This document shows positions 1-10,960 of a stretch of DNA of 64,000 nucleotides, piece after piece (position 1 is the stretch's first letter; each line of letters opens with the position of its first letter). Under the pieces are notes generated by a model, which saw nothing but the letters and a program-made list of their open reading frames with translations, ran no database searches and was not told the DNA's origin. Where the stretch lies: assembly GCA_037043235.1 (NCBI GenBank), contig JAWRVZ010000112.1, forward strand, positions 2,163,501-2,227,500, in the 5' to 3' direction. A program made the position numbers and the translations under genes. This DNA is from Rhodeus uyekii. Its lineage: Eukaryota; Chordata; Actinopteri; Cypriniformes; Acheilognathidae.

Positions 1-2760
1 GTAACGACTTAAAACCTTCTCTTTGAGAGCATTTACATTCAATCCCTTAAAACCTTTCACAGACCACAGCCAAATCACGCTCTATATAAAGCAATCTGAA
101 ATGTTACCCAACCGATTAGAACAAAACAATCAAATTAACAAAATAATGTAATTCAAATGGACAGAAAGCTCGAAATCAATACTGGTGAATCTTCAGAAAT
201 ACAATCCGTCTTACATTCATTCTAATTACAGGTATTCCTTCAGTCAATTTTGAATCAATCAGGAATTAAAAGATATAAACAACAACATATTCTACAAAAT
301 GCACAAAAACGTAATTTGAGAATTGTCAAATTATATATTTAGATACTGACAAATGGTTTGATTTGAAAAGTAAGGCTGTGAGAATAAGCTTCAGAAATTA
401 ATCAAATCAAAAATACTGACAACCAGATAACTGGGGCACTAAAACAATCACTAAAATGCCGTCAGCATTTATTTTATTTATTTTTTTTACATTTTTTGCT
501 AAGCCAGTGTGAAGAAATTGAAATATCTATGTTCACACAAATTTTGGGATAATTGTAAATTGTTACAAACCAATCAATAAGTTCTGGCAATCCAAGATGT
601 AGAGAAGTGGAAAAAACACTTTTAATATTTATATAGCTCAAGCGAAATAAAAAATTCTTTAAAAATTAAAAAAACGGCAATCTAGACACTTTAGAAAAAT
701 CAGATAAATCAATTAAGGCAAATCAAAACCAAAATATTTCCCCATAACAGTGAAACAATTGGAAGACAAATACCGTAACAGGTCATTGAGCCAAAAAAAA
801 AAAAAAACAGCACAGACCAACACTTCAAACTGGCCATGCTAAAACTGTTCAGTGATGTTCTGTGTGTAGGGTTCTTCCCTGAGATCTGGAACAGCGCCAT
901 TCACAAGAACGGAGATAAATTAGACCCCAACAACTACCGAGCCATTCATGTGGACAGAAATCTGGGGGAAGGTTTTCTGTAGCATTTTCAACACAAGAAC
1001 TTTAGACTTCCTTAGTTTTACCTTGAGTAAATGTCAATTTGGCTTTCTTTGTAATTTAATGTATTATTTGCATTGGATTATTTTACTTTTTTATAAATTT
1101 ACAGTACAAACACTAACTGATAAATATGCACACATTTTTGCCTGTTTCATTGATTTCAAGACAACATTTGATTCAATCTGGCATGAAGGATTATACCTAC
1201 ATAATTTTGACAGTGGAATAGGGCTTTCTATGATTTGATCAAATCAACACATAGCCAGGCAATGTGCTGTTAAAATTGGAAACAAAATAACTGATTCCCC
1301 CCCCCCCCCCCCAGGGGCATAGAGTGAGACAGGGCTGCAGTTTAAGCCCCACCCTCTTCAACATTTATATCAACCAATTTGCCAATGTATCACAACATAC
1401 TCCAGGTATGTTCAAGGTCTCACACCACAGAAATTCAAGGTCTCACTCTACAGAAATCTTCTCTACGCAGATGATCTAGTTCTTCTGTCACCCACTTAGG
1501 AGGGGCTTCAGGATAGCCTGAATCTGCTAAAGGATTACTGTGAGTCATGGGTACTGACAGTCAACCTCCAAAATAATAGAGCACTGACGTTCCAAAACTG
1601 CTCCAGATCTCAGGAACCGAAATACAGAAATACACTATCTCAAAGAACCACTGAAACCACAAAAACATACATTTACCTTGACCTAAAAATAACTTCGGCA
1701 GGTAACTTTAATTTGGCTGTAAGTGAACTCAAAAAGAAGATTTTTAGGGCTTCCTATGCCATGAAAAGATCCATTAAAATTGATATCCCAATCCATATCT
1801 GCCTCAAACTTTTCAAATGAATAACTGAACCAATTGTTTTTATATAGCAGTGATGTGTGGGATCCTTCTGTAAAATTTTATTTCTTAAATTGGTAACACA
1901 TCCAACTGAAATTCGACATTTAGAATTCTGTAAAAGATTACTCAAAGTCCAAAGAAAAACGCCAAACAATGGATGCAGGGCAGAATTAGGGCAATACCCT
2001 CTCCTTCTAAGTCTAAAAAACAGCCATCAAATTCTGGAAACACCTAAAAACAAGTGACCCTATAACATACCGTTTCAAAGTCCTAAAACACCAAGAGCTG
2101 AACGTAACAAAGAGTACCCTATGTCCCCTATGCTGGCTCTGAGACTGACTGACCTCACACCCGCAGAGATCATCCAGCCTCAGGACAAACACACTCTCAC
2201 ACACATTCAGCCCACACAAATTATGAACACAGAAAAAGACAAGAACATCACCCATTGGACAAACACAATTAAATGAACACAAACTGGAATGCTACATGAC
2301 GCTAAATCGAGAATACATTGTAAACGACCTGAGCACAGCTAGTTATGTGAAACTCAACGAGCATTGTCTGGCCGTAGACATGAGTCAGTGCAGACAAACC
2401 TGCCTCCTCCACTGAGGACAAACTCTGCTCACACTGCAGCCTGGGAGTGACGGAATCTGAGCTTCACCTCCTCACAGAATGCCCACAATATCAAGGTATT
2501 AGAGACCAATATTACTCCAAAATTAATCAAATATTTCCCCAGTTTAACATTTGTAGCCCAACCCAAAAACGTTTTATTATTGTTGAAAAAGACAAATGTT
2601 CAAATATAGTTGCAATATTTGTAGAATCTTGTCATTTCCTGAGGGGCAAACAGAACCAAGAAATCAAAGCCCCATTAGTCCTACACTCATGCATTTAATA
2701 TTTGCATTCAGTAGTCGTTGCATGATTTCTGTTCTATAATCTTTATTTAATTATTATAAA
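1..2760 (+). pseudogene. decayed non-LTR retrotransposon (LINE) ORF2, 5' end outside window
   Basis: Translating all three + frames gives pieces of a LINE reverse transcriptase in the right order, with many stops and frameshifts. About 820-960 encodes FFPEIWNSAIHKNGDKLDPN-like RT text. About 1130-1240 gives IFACFIDFKTTFDSIWHEGL (RT palm, first catalytic block). About 1325-1375 gives RQGCSLSPTLFNIYIN. About 1455-1490 gives LLYADDLVLLS, the YADD catalytic box. About 2425-2540 carries a C-terminal zinc-knuckle-like stretch (CSHC followed by ESELHLLTECPQY). Bases 1-820 fit the linker upstream of RT. A run of 16 C at 1297-1312 sits just before the RQGCS motif and probably replaces lost codons. The text resembles teleost elements I associate with the I/Nimb or L1-like clades; the clade is uncertain. 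It cannot encode a functional protein. Confidence 0.75.
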
Positions 2761-3223
2761 AATTTCTTTATTTCATTATTATTTTATGTTATTATTATTT
2801 GCTATGTATAGCCATGTGTATATATTGTCTTTTTTTTTTAGAGAGAGAGAGACATACATATAGACATATATGTTATTTTAATGTATGAGCGACTACCGGT
2901 ACATCTGGCTGTGACGTGATGCCGTTGACTTGTTTATAGCATGATCAGTTTTATGTCTTATGATCTTTCTCAATGTGTCAGTCTAAGAATGTGCAGAAAT
3001 CCAGTGTCAATGACTGTTCTGGACCGCCAGGTGGCGTATGGTCAGAATATCGTCATGACAGAAAGATTTTTGTTCCACATAAACGTGAGTGTGAGTTTTG
3101 GAAGCTTACATTTCCATTTATGTTGATTTGTGTAAAAACATTAATGATAATTGAAAAATCTTTATACACCTATCAATTGTAACAAGCCATACCAGTAAGA
3201 TAAATATATATAGGCTATAATGC

Positions 3224-3230
<7 letters not shown>
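2761..3230. other. AT-rich non-coding stretch after the LINE relic
   Basis: Contains short AT-rich runs and a small GA/CATATA simple stretch near 2840-2870. No credible coding frame or repeat boundary was seen. Confidence 0.5.

Positions 3231-3261
<31 letters not shown>
3231..3261. repeat. (CA)n microsatellite
   Basis: About fifteen uninterrupted CA units. It directly abuts the interspersed repeat that follows, an association I know from teleost genomes. Confidence 0.95.
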
Positions 3262-3264
<3 letters not shown>

Positions 3265-3513
3265 GTGTTTCCATGTTATATGGGGACATTCCATAGACAA
3301 TTTTTCTTTCTTCTAAAAAACTATATATTCCATCCCCTAACCTTACCCCCACCCCCAAACCTACCCATCACAGAAAATGCTCTGCATTATTACATTAAGC
3401 CATCACTTAGAATGATTTATGAGGTCGTTGCCTCATGGGGACCAACACATGTCCCCACAAGGACAAGGATATAGAATATTTCCATCTTTGTGGGGAAATA
3501 ACGTGTTTACCTA
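3262..3513. repeat. interspersed repeat linked to the (CA)n array
   Basis: The block has ATGGGGACATTCCATAG near its start, a C-rich middle with CCCTAACC and AAACCTACCCATCACAG, and CATGGGGACCAACA plus TGTCCCCACAAGG near its end. These words belong to a very abundant teleost repeat normally found next to CA arrays. The GGGGACA and TGTCCCC words make imperfect inverted repeats. I recognise the family by memory only and cannot name the superfamily. A more degenerate relative may lie at 60054-60190. Confidence 0.5.
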
Positions 3514-4542
3514 GATCACATATACATACAAAGACAGGCATACATACAAGATGATGCTTAACTTAATATTTCAGTCGTTACTCAGGAGTGCATGCAGGAG
3601 CAATCTTTAACGTGCATAAGGCTAAAGGAAAGACAACTGATTTATTCCATTTTATTTACAGCATGTATTTAAAAAGCCATGTAACAGTATGCTTCACTGT
3701 GTTGATCTACTTGATATCTTGACATAAACAAAAATGTTGTACAATTATATTAATTCATTTAAAGGAAGGAGAATGCACGTTTAAACATCTGTCTCAAATG
3801 TGCCATTAAGATATTATGATGCTGGACCGGAAATAATGACGTTTCATGTGACAAAAGCAGGTCTATACAAATATACATACATGACTCCTCCCTGCTGTCT
3901 GAGAAACACGTGATGTTATACTTAAAGGTCAGAAATTACATCCTTTATTTTTATTTTTTTTGTCATTCCTAAGTCAAGTTTCCAGGGCACTGCTGTTAGA
4001 AATGCGTTGAAGCATATTTCAGAGCACAAGAGGGAGACAAACTCTTGCATTCAAAGGAAAATACTTTTTTTTATTAATGGGGAACCACACAAAAACAGGA
4101 GAATCTAAAGAAGTAAATAACTGGACGGTTGGGCAAAATTAATCATTTAAAAACAGGTTCTCTTTAGGCTTACGAGTGTGAATTAGAATTTGACTGTCCA
4201 TATCTACTGATTTGGAATGACAAACATTAACAAAATAAATAAAACGTCAAAACGGACTGATCAGTTTTGTTTTAAGATACTGCCAGTATTCAATTTTGAT
4301 CCTAACTGTATTTTAATCAGGGCTGGACAGAAATGTGAATTTTCCTGTCCATTTTGAATTTAAATGAACACAAACTGCAGGATGTAGGCTATCATTAAAG
4401 TATAAAATATTTCAAAATATAGTTTATATCTTATGCTAAATGCATTCTGTTTTCTACCTTAATTTAAATCCAGGAATCGAACTGGAATTCAGTTCTGAAT
4501 GGTGCGCAGCCCTGTTTCTCATCCCTTCAAATGGTGTTACAT
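3514..4542 (-). other. downstream flank and probable 3' UTR of npbwr2
   Basis: No coding frame is seen. Reading the minus strand, the receptor stop codon is followed by about 470 bases of unique-looking sequence before the hexamer AATAAA (plus strand TTTATT at 4070-4075), a plausible polyadenylation signal. More distal TTTATT words occur near 3950 and 3640. Which one is used cannot be told from sequence alone. Confidence 0.4.
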
Positions 4543-5562
4543 TCAGGCAGGTCTACATTCTAACATCTTCTTGAATGCTTTTCGGAAGCTGTCGTCCAGG
4601 AAGGCGTAGAGAAATGGATTCAGACAGGAGTTGGCGTAGCTCAGGCTGGTAATGAAGTACGAGATGCCGATGAGAAGCGGTGTGGTCCGAAGGTCTGTGG
4701 TCAGCGCTACGATGGTGCTGAGGTGAAAGGGCGTCCAGCAGAACAGGCACACGGCCAGTACAATAAACACCATGATAGTCACCTTTTTCTTGGCTTTGTC
4801 CAGCGCTTTGGCATTGGTGTTCAGCCGCATGTTTCTCAGTTTGTACAGCATCATGGTGTAAAGAATGCAAATTGTAGACACCGGAATGGCAAAGCTCAGT
4901 ATGAGGGTATAAATCCGGCTGGCTTTGAACCACAAACTTTCAGGACTGGGGAAACTCAGCACGCAGCTTTTCCTCTCGGAGCCGTCTGGACTGATGTAGA
5001 CTCCTGCGAACACGGTGAAGGGTATGACGATGAGGATCACCAGCAGCCACACACACAGACTCACTATCTTGGCTGCCCGATATGTGCGGTACGGCATGCG
5101 CTTGGAGCGCACGGTTGAGAGCACCACCAGGTACCGGTCCACACTCATAACCGTCAGAAAGTAGATGCTGGAGAAGATATTGTAGTGATCGATGCTTAAA
5201 ATAATTTTGCAAAGCACCTCGCCGAACGGCCAATAGTGCAACAGATGCTCTGCTATACTGATGGGCAGCACTAAAGTGAAAAGGTCGTCGGCGATCGCCA
5301 AGTTCAGAATGAACATATTTGTCACCGTCTTCATTTTGGGTGCTTTGAGGATCACATATATGACCGCAGTGTTGCCCGTCAGACCCACGGCACATATCAC
5401 TGAGTAAATGACAGGGAGAACCACGTAGAAGTCTGCGTAAAAGAAGTAGTCAGCTGGCGGCGTGCAGTTCAGATCGCTCCGGTTGTGCGAGTTGTTATAG
5501 TATAAGTCCATGCTGTAGTTGCATGCCGGGTTTGGAATGAAGGGGCCCGTGATGTTCTCCAT
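4543..5562 (-). CDS. npbwr2: neuropeptide B/W receptor, NPBWR2 type (class A GPCR)
   Basis: An intact 339-codon frame encodes a rhodopsin-class receptor. In mammals this family binds neuropeptides B and W at the plasma membrane and signals through Gi/o to lower cAMP. Visible landmarks are five N-glycosylation sequons before TM1 (N3, N15, N23, N27, N32), GN at 63-64 in TM1, LAIAD at 88-92 in TM2, the disulphide pair C118 and C200, D125 in TM3, DRY at 142-144, P227 in TM5, CWTP at 275-278 in TM6, NPFLY at 315-319 in TM7, and C336 near the tail as a likely palmitoylation site. HYNIFSSIYFL, RSKRMPYRTYR and FAGVY follow the NPBWR2 rather than the NPBWR1 pattern as I remember them. Length is normal for the family. 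No intron interrupts the frame. The start was chosen as the first ATG, 37 bases below a TATA-like box. Somatostatin and opioid receptors are relatives but fit less well. The a/b teleost paralogue cannot be assigned. Confidence 0.93.
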   Translation of the reverse strand: MENITGPFIPNPACNYSMDLYYNNSHNRSDLNCTPPADYFFYADFYVVLPVIYSVICAVGLTGNTAVIYVILKAPKMKTVTNMFILNLAIADDLFTLVLPISIAEHLLHYWPFGEVLCKIILSIDHYNIFSSIYFLTVMSVDRYLVVLSTVRSKRMPYRTYRAAKIVSLCVWLLVILIVIPFTVFAGVYISPDGSERKSCVLSFPSPESLWFKASRIYTLILSFAIPVSTICILYTMMLYKLRNMRLNTNAKALDKAKKKVTIMVFIVLAVCLFCWTPFHLSTIVALTTDLRTTPLLIGISYFITSLSYANSCLNPFLYAFLDDSFRKAFKKMLECRPA

Positions 5563-5598
5563 GCTGTGACAGCCGAGCCTCCGGGGATAAGTGCTTTA

Positions 5599-5607
5599 CT
5601 TTATATA
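5599..5607 (-). promoter_or_regulatory. TATA-like box upstream of npbwr2
   Basis: Reading the minus strand, TATATAAAG lies 37-45 bases before the ATG. If used, transcription would start about 10 bases before the ATG, which is very short. An alternative is that this lies in a 5' intron: a donor-like ACG|GTAAGA falls at 5960/5959 (minus strand) and an acceptor-like CAG ends at 5564, just before the ATG, although its pyrimidine tract is weak. Confidence 0.4.
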
Positions 5608-5959
5608 GCTGCGCTTTTGCTTTCGCAGATCTCTCCACGAGTCTACGGTGGTCGATGTCTTTCATCTGTCTCTTTGCGCGTCAAGAGATCTAATACATTG
5701 GCATCCTGCAGAAAACAGACTGTTTTTGCAAACAAATGTACGCTGAGAAACTAATAATGCGTCAGTTATGTGTAAAACCAAGAATGCAATAATTAGATTT
5801 CATTATAAAGAATAATAAATAACATTCTACATAATACAAACGTACACATAACAAAAGTCACATAACACCTAAAACTGTAGCCTATAAATGCACAAAACGA
5901 AAATGTTAATTTAAAAGCAAAGAAGCAACAGCTAGCAGTAAAAAGGTTCGAGGTCTTAC

Positions 5960-6130
5960 CGTGTAGGGGATTATTTGTCCGTGCGCGCGCTGTCCCCTCT
6001 CTGCGCCAGGCAGCGTAGCTCGCGCTTTCCCATACAAGTAGGAAAGAAGTGCGACTGATGACGTCACATGCTACCGCGCGCTCTACAAGTCTGCCTCCTC
6101 ATCTCTCAGATCTCGAGTCACGCACTTTTT
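5960..6130 (-). promoter_or_regulatory. GC-rich, CpG-rich upstream region of npbwr2 with a full CRE
   Basis: This short island of GC-rich sequence (several CGCGCG words) stands out from AT-rich surroundings. The palindrome TGACGTCA at 6059-6066 is a perfect cAMP response element of the CREB/ATF type. A donor-like splice motif at 5960/5959 on the minus strand would make about 5960-6050 a non-coding first exon. Promoter function is inferred from composition and position. Confidence 0.5.
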
Positions 6131-8165
6131 GATTGTTTATGTGTGGGTAGTTGACATGTCCTTTGGTAAGCTATTTTAAATAGCAAAATTATTTATTTAT
6201 ACTTTTTTTATATTATCAGATATTCTGCTATGCATCTATTAAGATCTCATTAACAGAAAAACTACACATTCAAAAGTGAATTCGTCCAATTAAAAAAGTG
6301 AATGCAAAAAGCTGTTTAAAACACCATAGTTGTTTATTAGTTAGAGCATTTTACACAGTGTACATCCCACATCATTTAGTTTAGTAGAACCTAACTACCG
6401 GCAGTAAGCAATTAGCATTTTTTAATTGCAGTAGTTAACATGAAATAACAATACTTTAATGTTCATTTTATACAGTGGGCAATTAAAATGTATATTATGA
6501 TGTAAAAATTGGCATAAGCTAGATTCATAAATGCTGTTCATTATGACTTAACTTGAATTAACCGTGAAGGGTAGTCTATTAACATCAGCCTAGAACAGTA
6601 ATTGTTGTAAGAATTTATTTAATTTAAATGAGCTGAACCTTGTTGTAAAGTGTTACCATTTAATGAAAAACTTGAACAAGTTGCAACCTTGGCAGGCATG
6701 AGGCTTTTGGGAGAAACCTGTGAACACTTTCTTTGGTCAAAAACAGAGATTTAGAAATTAGATAATGAAGCATCTTTCACTGTCAGCTGTAAAATGAGTT
6801 AAATTGGTCTGCTTTGAATGTTCAGTAAATTCCCGTGAAGTCTGGTGAATTCTGACCTATTGATCTATTGTAGAATATTCCCTTCTTTTTAATGATAGGT
6901 TGCAGCTCTTGATTACAAACTACCTGTACCAAGAATGTCTTTCTTTTTTCATTCAACTTCAATCCTTTGAGCTTTTATTTTTCAAACGATTGCATTTGAA
7001 TGAGTCAGTTCATTCAGGATGTTGGCTACTGTGCTTGATTTCCTATTGTTGGATAAATAGTTAAGTTTCTGCAAGTCAGAGTCACAATGACACGATAAAG
7101 CTTAATGGTGACCATGAGCTGGTGTCAGGCGAGGACAAGGGTATCTGTTGGACACAAGCTTATTGTTAATGTCAGTGGGGAATGTGAATCTAAGGCTAAG
7201 CATTACCCACCCCGTCTTGATTTGTAACATGTTAATTAGTAAGGTGAAATAGCAGATACTCTGTATGAAGCCCCTGCTGTCATTTCAATTTCATCCTTTT
7301 TTAATTATACACCTTGTGTTTCTCATCATCGCTGTTCCATGATTAACAGAAAAGACCTCTTTGGCTTTCTGTGCCAGGGCCTCTGATCTGCATCTCTTGA
7401 TGAGGAGCTTCATGAGCTGTATGGAGTAACGATAGTTTAGAGGGGACTTGTGTGACTGATTGGCTCGTTTTAGAACAATAAAAGGAAATTGCCTTCTGAT
7501 ATTCTCAAGTGTCAAAGAGCTAATTACTTGTGCATGATGAGAGAGGAGATTTCAGGTCTGACAGTGCTTTAAGACTCACGGTGCCAAGATGAGAGTAATT
7601 GACTGAAATATTAACATTGAATCGGAAAACTGTGAAAAACAGCAGCAAAATGTTCAAACAGCAGCAAAACAAACAGCCCACCATGTCTGAAACTTTGTAT
7701 TATCAGTAATACTCATGTTCATTGCCTCAACAGGCTGTATTCCTCATTTGTAAGTCTCTTTATCGATAAAAGTGGATGCTTAATAAATAGAAACTTTGTT
7801 TTTAAAGATTTTCAATAGTAATGTAAAAATATACATGTAGAAGGAGATACTATATCTATACCACAGTTCAAAACTTTGGGGTCAGTCTTTTTTTTGTTTT
7901 CTTCATTTAGCAAAGATACTTTCTATTTCCAATAGAATGTGATTATTGACCACCACATGAGCATGCTAGAGAGACATTTTTTTTACCATTTGATGTCTGC
8001 AAAAGTATTATTTCATTGAGTTTATGAGAAACCAGGGGGCAAAAACCCATTCAAGAAAAAAATGTAATAAAATAAAAATAATAACTTATTGAAAGTAGAA
8101 AGTATGACGTATTGTGTTTTATTTAATTGACTGGCACACATGAATGCACTTTTTTACTATATACA
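6131..8165. other. intergenic region without a gene
   Basis: No supported coding frame. About 7080-7620 is less AT-biased, free of recognisable repeats and carries TAATTA-type homeodomain cores, so it could be conserved regulatory DNA. About 7866-7900 contains ACTTTGGGGTCAGTC followed by a T-run, a word from a common cyprinid repeat. The remainder is AT-rich with nothing recognised. Confidence 0.5.
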
Positions 8166-8271
8166 CAGTAATACCTCGGTTTACGAGTTTAATTCGTTCC
8201 AAGAGCGAACTCGTAACCCAAAATGCTCATAACACCAAAACAATTTCCCCTATAAGAATGCACTAAAAATT

Positions 8272-9215
8272 ATGGAAGCCCATTTCCACCACATAAGAAA
8301 AAAAAATTGCGCATGAAAACGAAATTATGACATACGTAAGTTGAAATAATGACTTACTAAGTCATAATTATGACTTACTATGTCGAAATAATGACTTACT
8401 AAGTCGAAATAATGACTTACTAAGTCATAATTATGACTTACTATGTCCAAATAATGACTTACTAAGTCATAATTATGACTTACTATGTCGAAATAATGAC
8501 TTACTAAGTCATAATTATGACTTACTTAAGTCGAAATAATGACTTACTAAGTCATAATTATGACTTACTATGACGAAATAATGACTTACTAAGTCGAAAT
8601 AATGACTTACTGTCTTGCAAGCACATTGATCCAAACAACACGGGATGAACTGTGAACATAAGGAATACTTTAATCGGGGTTTTACAAATAATGAAATTCT
8701 TGCATTATTAGTGGAACAATATAGCGCTGAGCAAACGCACTTTTGAAACGATTTTGATCAAGAACAAGCTTTGGCGCAGAAAGAACAAAACATACGTTGC
8801 TGCGGTGGCAGCTTTCATTGAACAACAACTTTAAACCTCTGGCCGATGTCATGGTTATAGATGGATCCACAAAGTTATGATACACACGCCTCCTCAGTCA
8901 CAAATCAACCCCTTCACCATCTAAAAGCCGCAACAGAACTCGCACCTTTTCCTTATCAGTTACAATACCATATTTGGTGCACCCATCTATAATCATGACA
9001 TTGGCCAGAGGTTTGAAGTTGTTGTTATATCTTCATGATTAGTAAAACAACGATTAAAGTATTCCTTAATGTGTTCACAGTTTATCCTGTGTCGTGTCGG
9101 ATCAAATGTGCTATCTATGCTCGCAAGATAAAGTCATAATTTCGACTTACGTATGTCATAATTTCGTTTTCATGCGCGATTTTTTTTTTCTTATGTGGCG
9201 GAAATGGGCTTCCAT
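8272..9215. mobile_element. fold-back DNA element nested in the Tigger-like copy
   Basis: A large imperfect palindrome. The left arm starts ATGGAAGCCCATTTCC and the right arm ends GGAAATGGGCTTCCAT. Both arms also share AACGAAATTATGACATACGT, then a block with ACTGTGAACA...AAGGAATACTTTAATCG, then CTTYAAACCTCTGGCCRATG near the centre (left 8821-8875, right 8966-9025), leaving a loop of about 90 bases. The arms are unequal because the left one carries a 21-bp tandem array at 8338-8611. No protein domain was recognised and the target duplication is unclear. I recall related GTCATAATTATGACTTA sequences from zebrafish but cannot assign a superfamily. Confidence 0.7.
8338..8611. repeat. 21-bp tandem array, about 13 units, alternating palindromic variants
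   Basis: Units alternate between GTCGAAATAATGACTTACTAA-like and GTCATAATTATGACTTACTAT-like 21-mers, here described by their core words AATAATGACTTACTAAGTC and CATAATTATGACTTAC. The second variant is itself near-palindromic around CATAATTATG. The array lies wholly in the left arm of the fold-back element; the right arm has only about two related units (9132-9170). Confidence 0.85.
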
Positions 9216-9849
9216 AAAAAATAAATTAATAACTGCCCATTAATGTTTTTTTTTTTTGGTTTTACCTTATTAATTACAGTTAAAATTATAACCATTAGGA
9301 TCTCATATAAGTACTAATTAATAATTGACAATTAAACTCTAAAAATACTTGACAATTTACTGTAACGCACTTCAGCTTTGAGCAGCGTCGCTGCTGGCGT
9401 GAAGGAGACGAGAGGAGGGAGGAGGGGGGAGTGGGGTGTTACTGTCAGCAAGTGAAAATACAAAACCCGGATTCAAGTACAAATGAGTGAATTTATTATA
9501 ATAGTGCAGAAAACAAACAAAGTGATAATCCAGAGTGAAGGTCGTGGAACATGGAACACGGGAGACGGGGAGAAGCGAGCACGGGAGAAGTAAATCACTT
9601 ATAAAAGTATGCACTGTGGTGAATGATGCAACCAAACCGAGCGACGCTGAGAGAATTAACGAGTTAAGGGGTGATAAAGGGGTTGGAACCGCGTGACTGT
9701 TTTATGAGAGGCTGTCCTTAGGATATTTCCACACAAAAAAGTTATCGCACTCCGATACAATGCTCGTACACCGATTTGACGTTCCATGCTTGTTCACCGA
9801 TTTGCTCGTAAACAAAGTCACTCGAAGACCGAGGTATTACTGTATATCT

Positions 9850-10960
9850 ATAGTGGTGTGAAAAGAGTTTGCCCTATTCCTGATTTCTAATTTTCTTGCA
9901 TGTTTTTCACACTTAATTGTTTTAGATGTTATTATTAAGGGAAAAAAAACTAAATCCAAACCTACATGGCCCTGTTAAAACATACTTCAACTGTGGATTA
10001 TCACAACTGCCACACCTGTTATCAATCAAGAAATCACCTGTCTGACAAAGTGAAGTAAACCAAAAGATCTTCAAAAGCTAGACATCATGCCGAAATCCAA
10101 AGAAATTCAGGAGCAAATGAGAAAAAGTAATTGAGATCTATCAGGTTATAAAGCCAGTAATAAACCTTTGGGACCACAGTGATAGCCATTATCCACAAAT
10201 GGTATAAACATGGAACAGTGGTGAACCTTCGCAAGAGTGTTCAGCTGACACAAAAAACCCCAAGAGCACAGTAACGATTCATCTAAGATGTCACAAAAGA
10301 CCCTAAAACAACATCAAAAGAATTGCAGGCCTCACTTACCTCAGTTAAGGTACGTGTTCATAACTCCTCCATGAGAAAGAGACTGGACAAAAAATGGCCT
10401 GCATGGCAGAGTTCCAAGACAAAAACCTCTGCTGAGCAAAAAGAACAGGGTTTGTCTCAATTCTGCCAGAAAACATCTTGATGATCCCCAAGACTTTTGG
10501 TAAAATAATCTGTGGACTGACAAGACAAAAGTTGAACTTTTTAGAAGGTGTTTGTCCCATTACATATAGCAAAAAAGTATATATAAAATAAAAATATAGT
10601 AAAAAGTTTAAAGTTTAAAAGTATGGTGGTGGTAGTGTGATGGTCTGGGGGTGTTTTGCTGCTTCAGGACCTGGAAGACTTGCTGTGATAAATTAAACCT
10701 AAAAGAGAATGTCCTCCTATCTGTTTGTGAAACTTGGGTTCTGCAGCAGGACAATGATCTAAAGTGCACCAGTATGTCCAACTCTGAACGGCTAAAGAAA
10801 AACAAAATGAAGACTTTGGTGTGGCCTAGACAAAGTCATGAACTGAATCCTATTGAGATGCTGTGTCATGACCTTAATAAGTCAGTTAATGCTTGAAAAC
10901 CCTCCAGTGTGTCAAAATTATAACAATTCTGCAAAAATGAGTGGGCCAAAATTATTATAC
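9850..10960 (+). mobile_element. Tc1-like transposon relic, copy 1
   Basis: The left terminus AGTGGTGTGAAAAGAGTTTGCCC starts directly after the Tigger-like element and matches the terminus of the copy at 22674-23690. Between about 10087 and 10896 the + strand encodes a broken transposase: MPKSKEIQEQMRK at the start, GRVPRQKPLLSKK, DDPQDFW.NNLWTDKTKVE, then VLQQDNDLKCTS and SHELNPIEMLCHDLNK. These correspond to the helix-turn-helix region and the D, D and E blocks of Tc1 transposases. Stops and a roughly 50-base AT-rich insertion near 10565-10620 destroy the frame. I could not find the 3' inverted terminus, so the 3' boundary is approximate. Confidence 0.8.

Larger units (their letters stand above)
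8166..9842. mobile_element. Tigger/pogo-like non-autonomous DNA element, copy 1 (hosts a nested element)
   Basis: The ends are inverted: the left begins CAGTAATACCTCGGT and the right ends ACCGAGGTATTACTG, followed by TA. The CAGTAATACCTCG terminus is of the Tc1/mariner pogo-Tigger type known from vertebrates, which duplicates TA; the left flank reads CA, so one TA has probably mutated. No transposase remains. A second copy at 43541-44030 shares the left end and the interior text around 9240-9650 (for example TCTCATATAAGTACTAATTA and AATCACTTATAAAAGTATG), which confirms family and extent. The 8272-9215 segment is absent from that copy and is a later insertion. Without it the element is about 730 bp. 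Confidence 0.75.

Noticed and set aside
4553..5395. Open frames of 126, 131 and 151 codons overlapping the receptor gene
   Set aside because: They are alternative-frame or antisense shadows of the strongly supported npbwr2 frame and show no domain.
8338..8611. 21-bp array as a CRISPR locus
   Set aside because: Units are contiguous with no spacers, alternate between two variants, and lie within a transposable element in a vertebrate genome.
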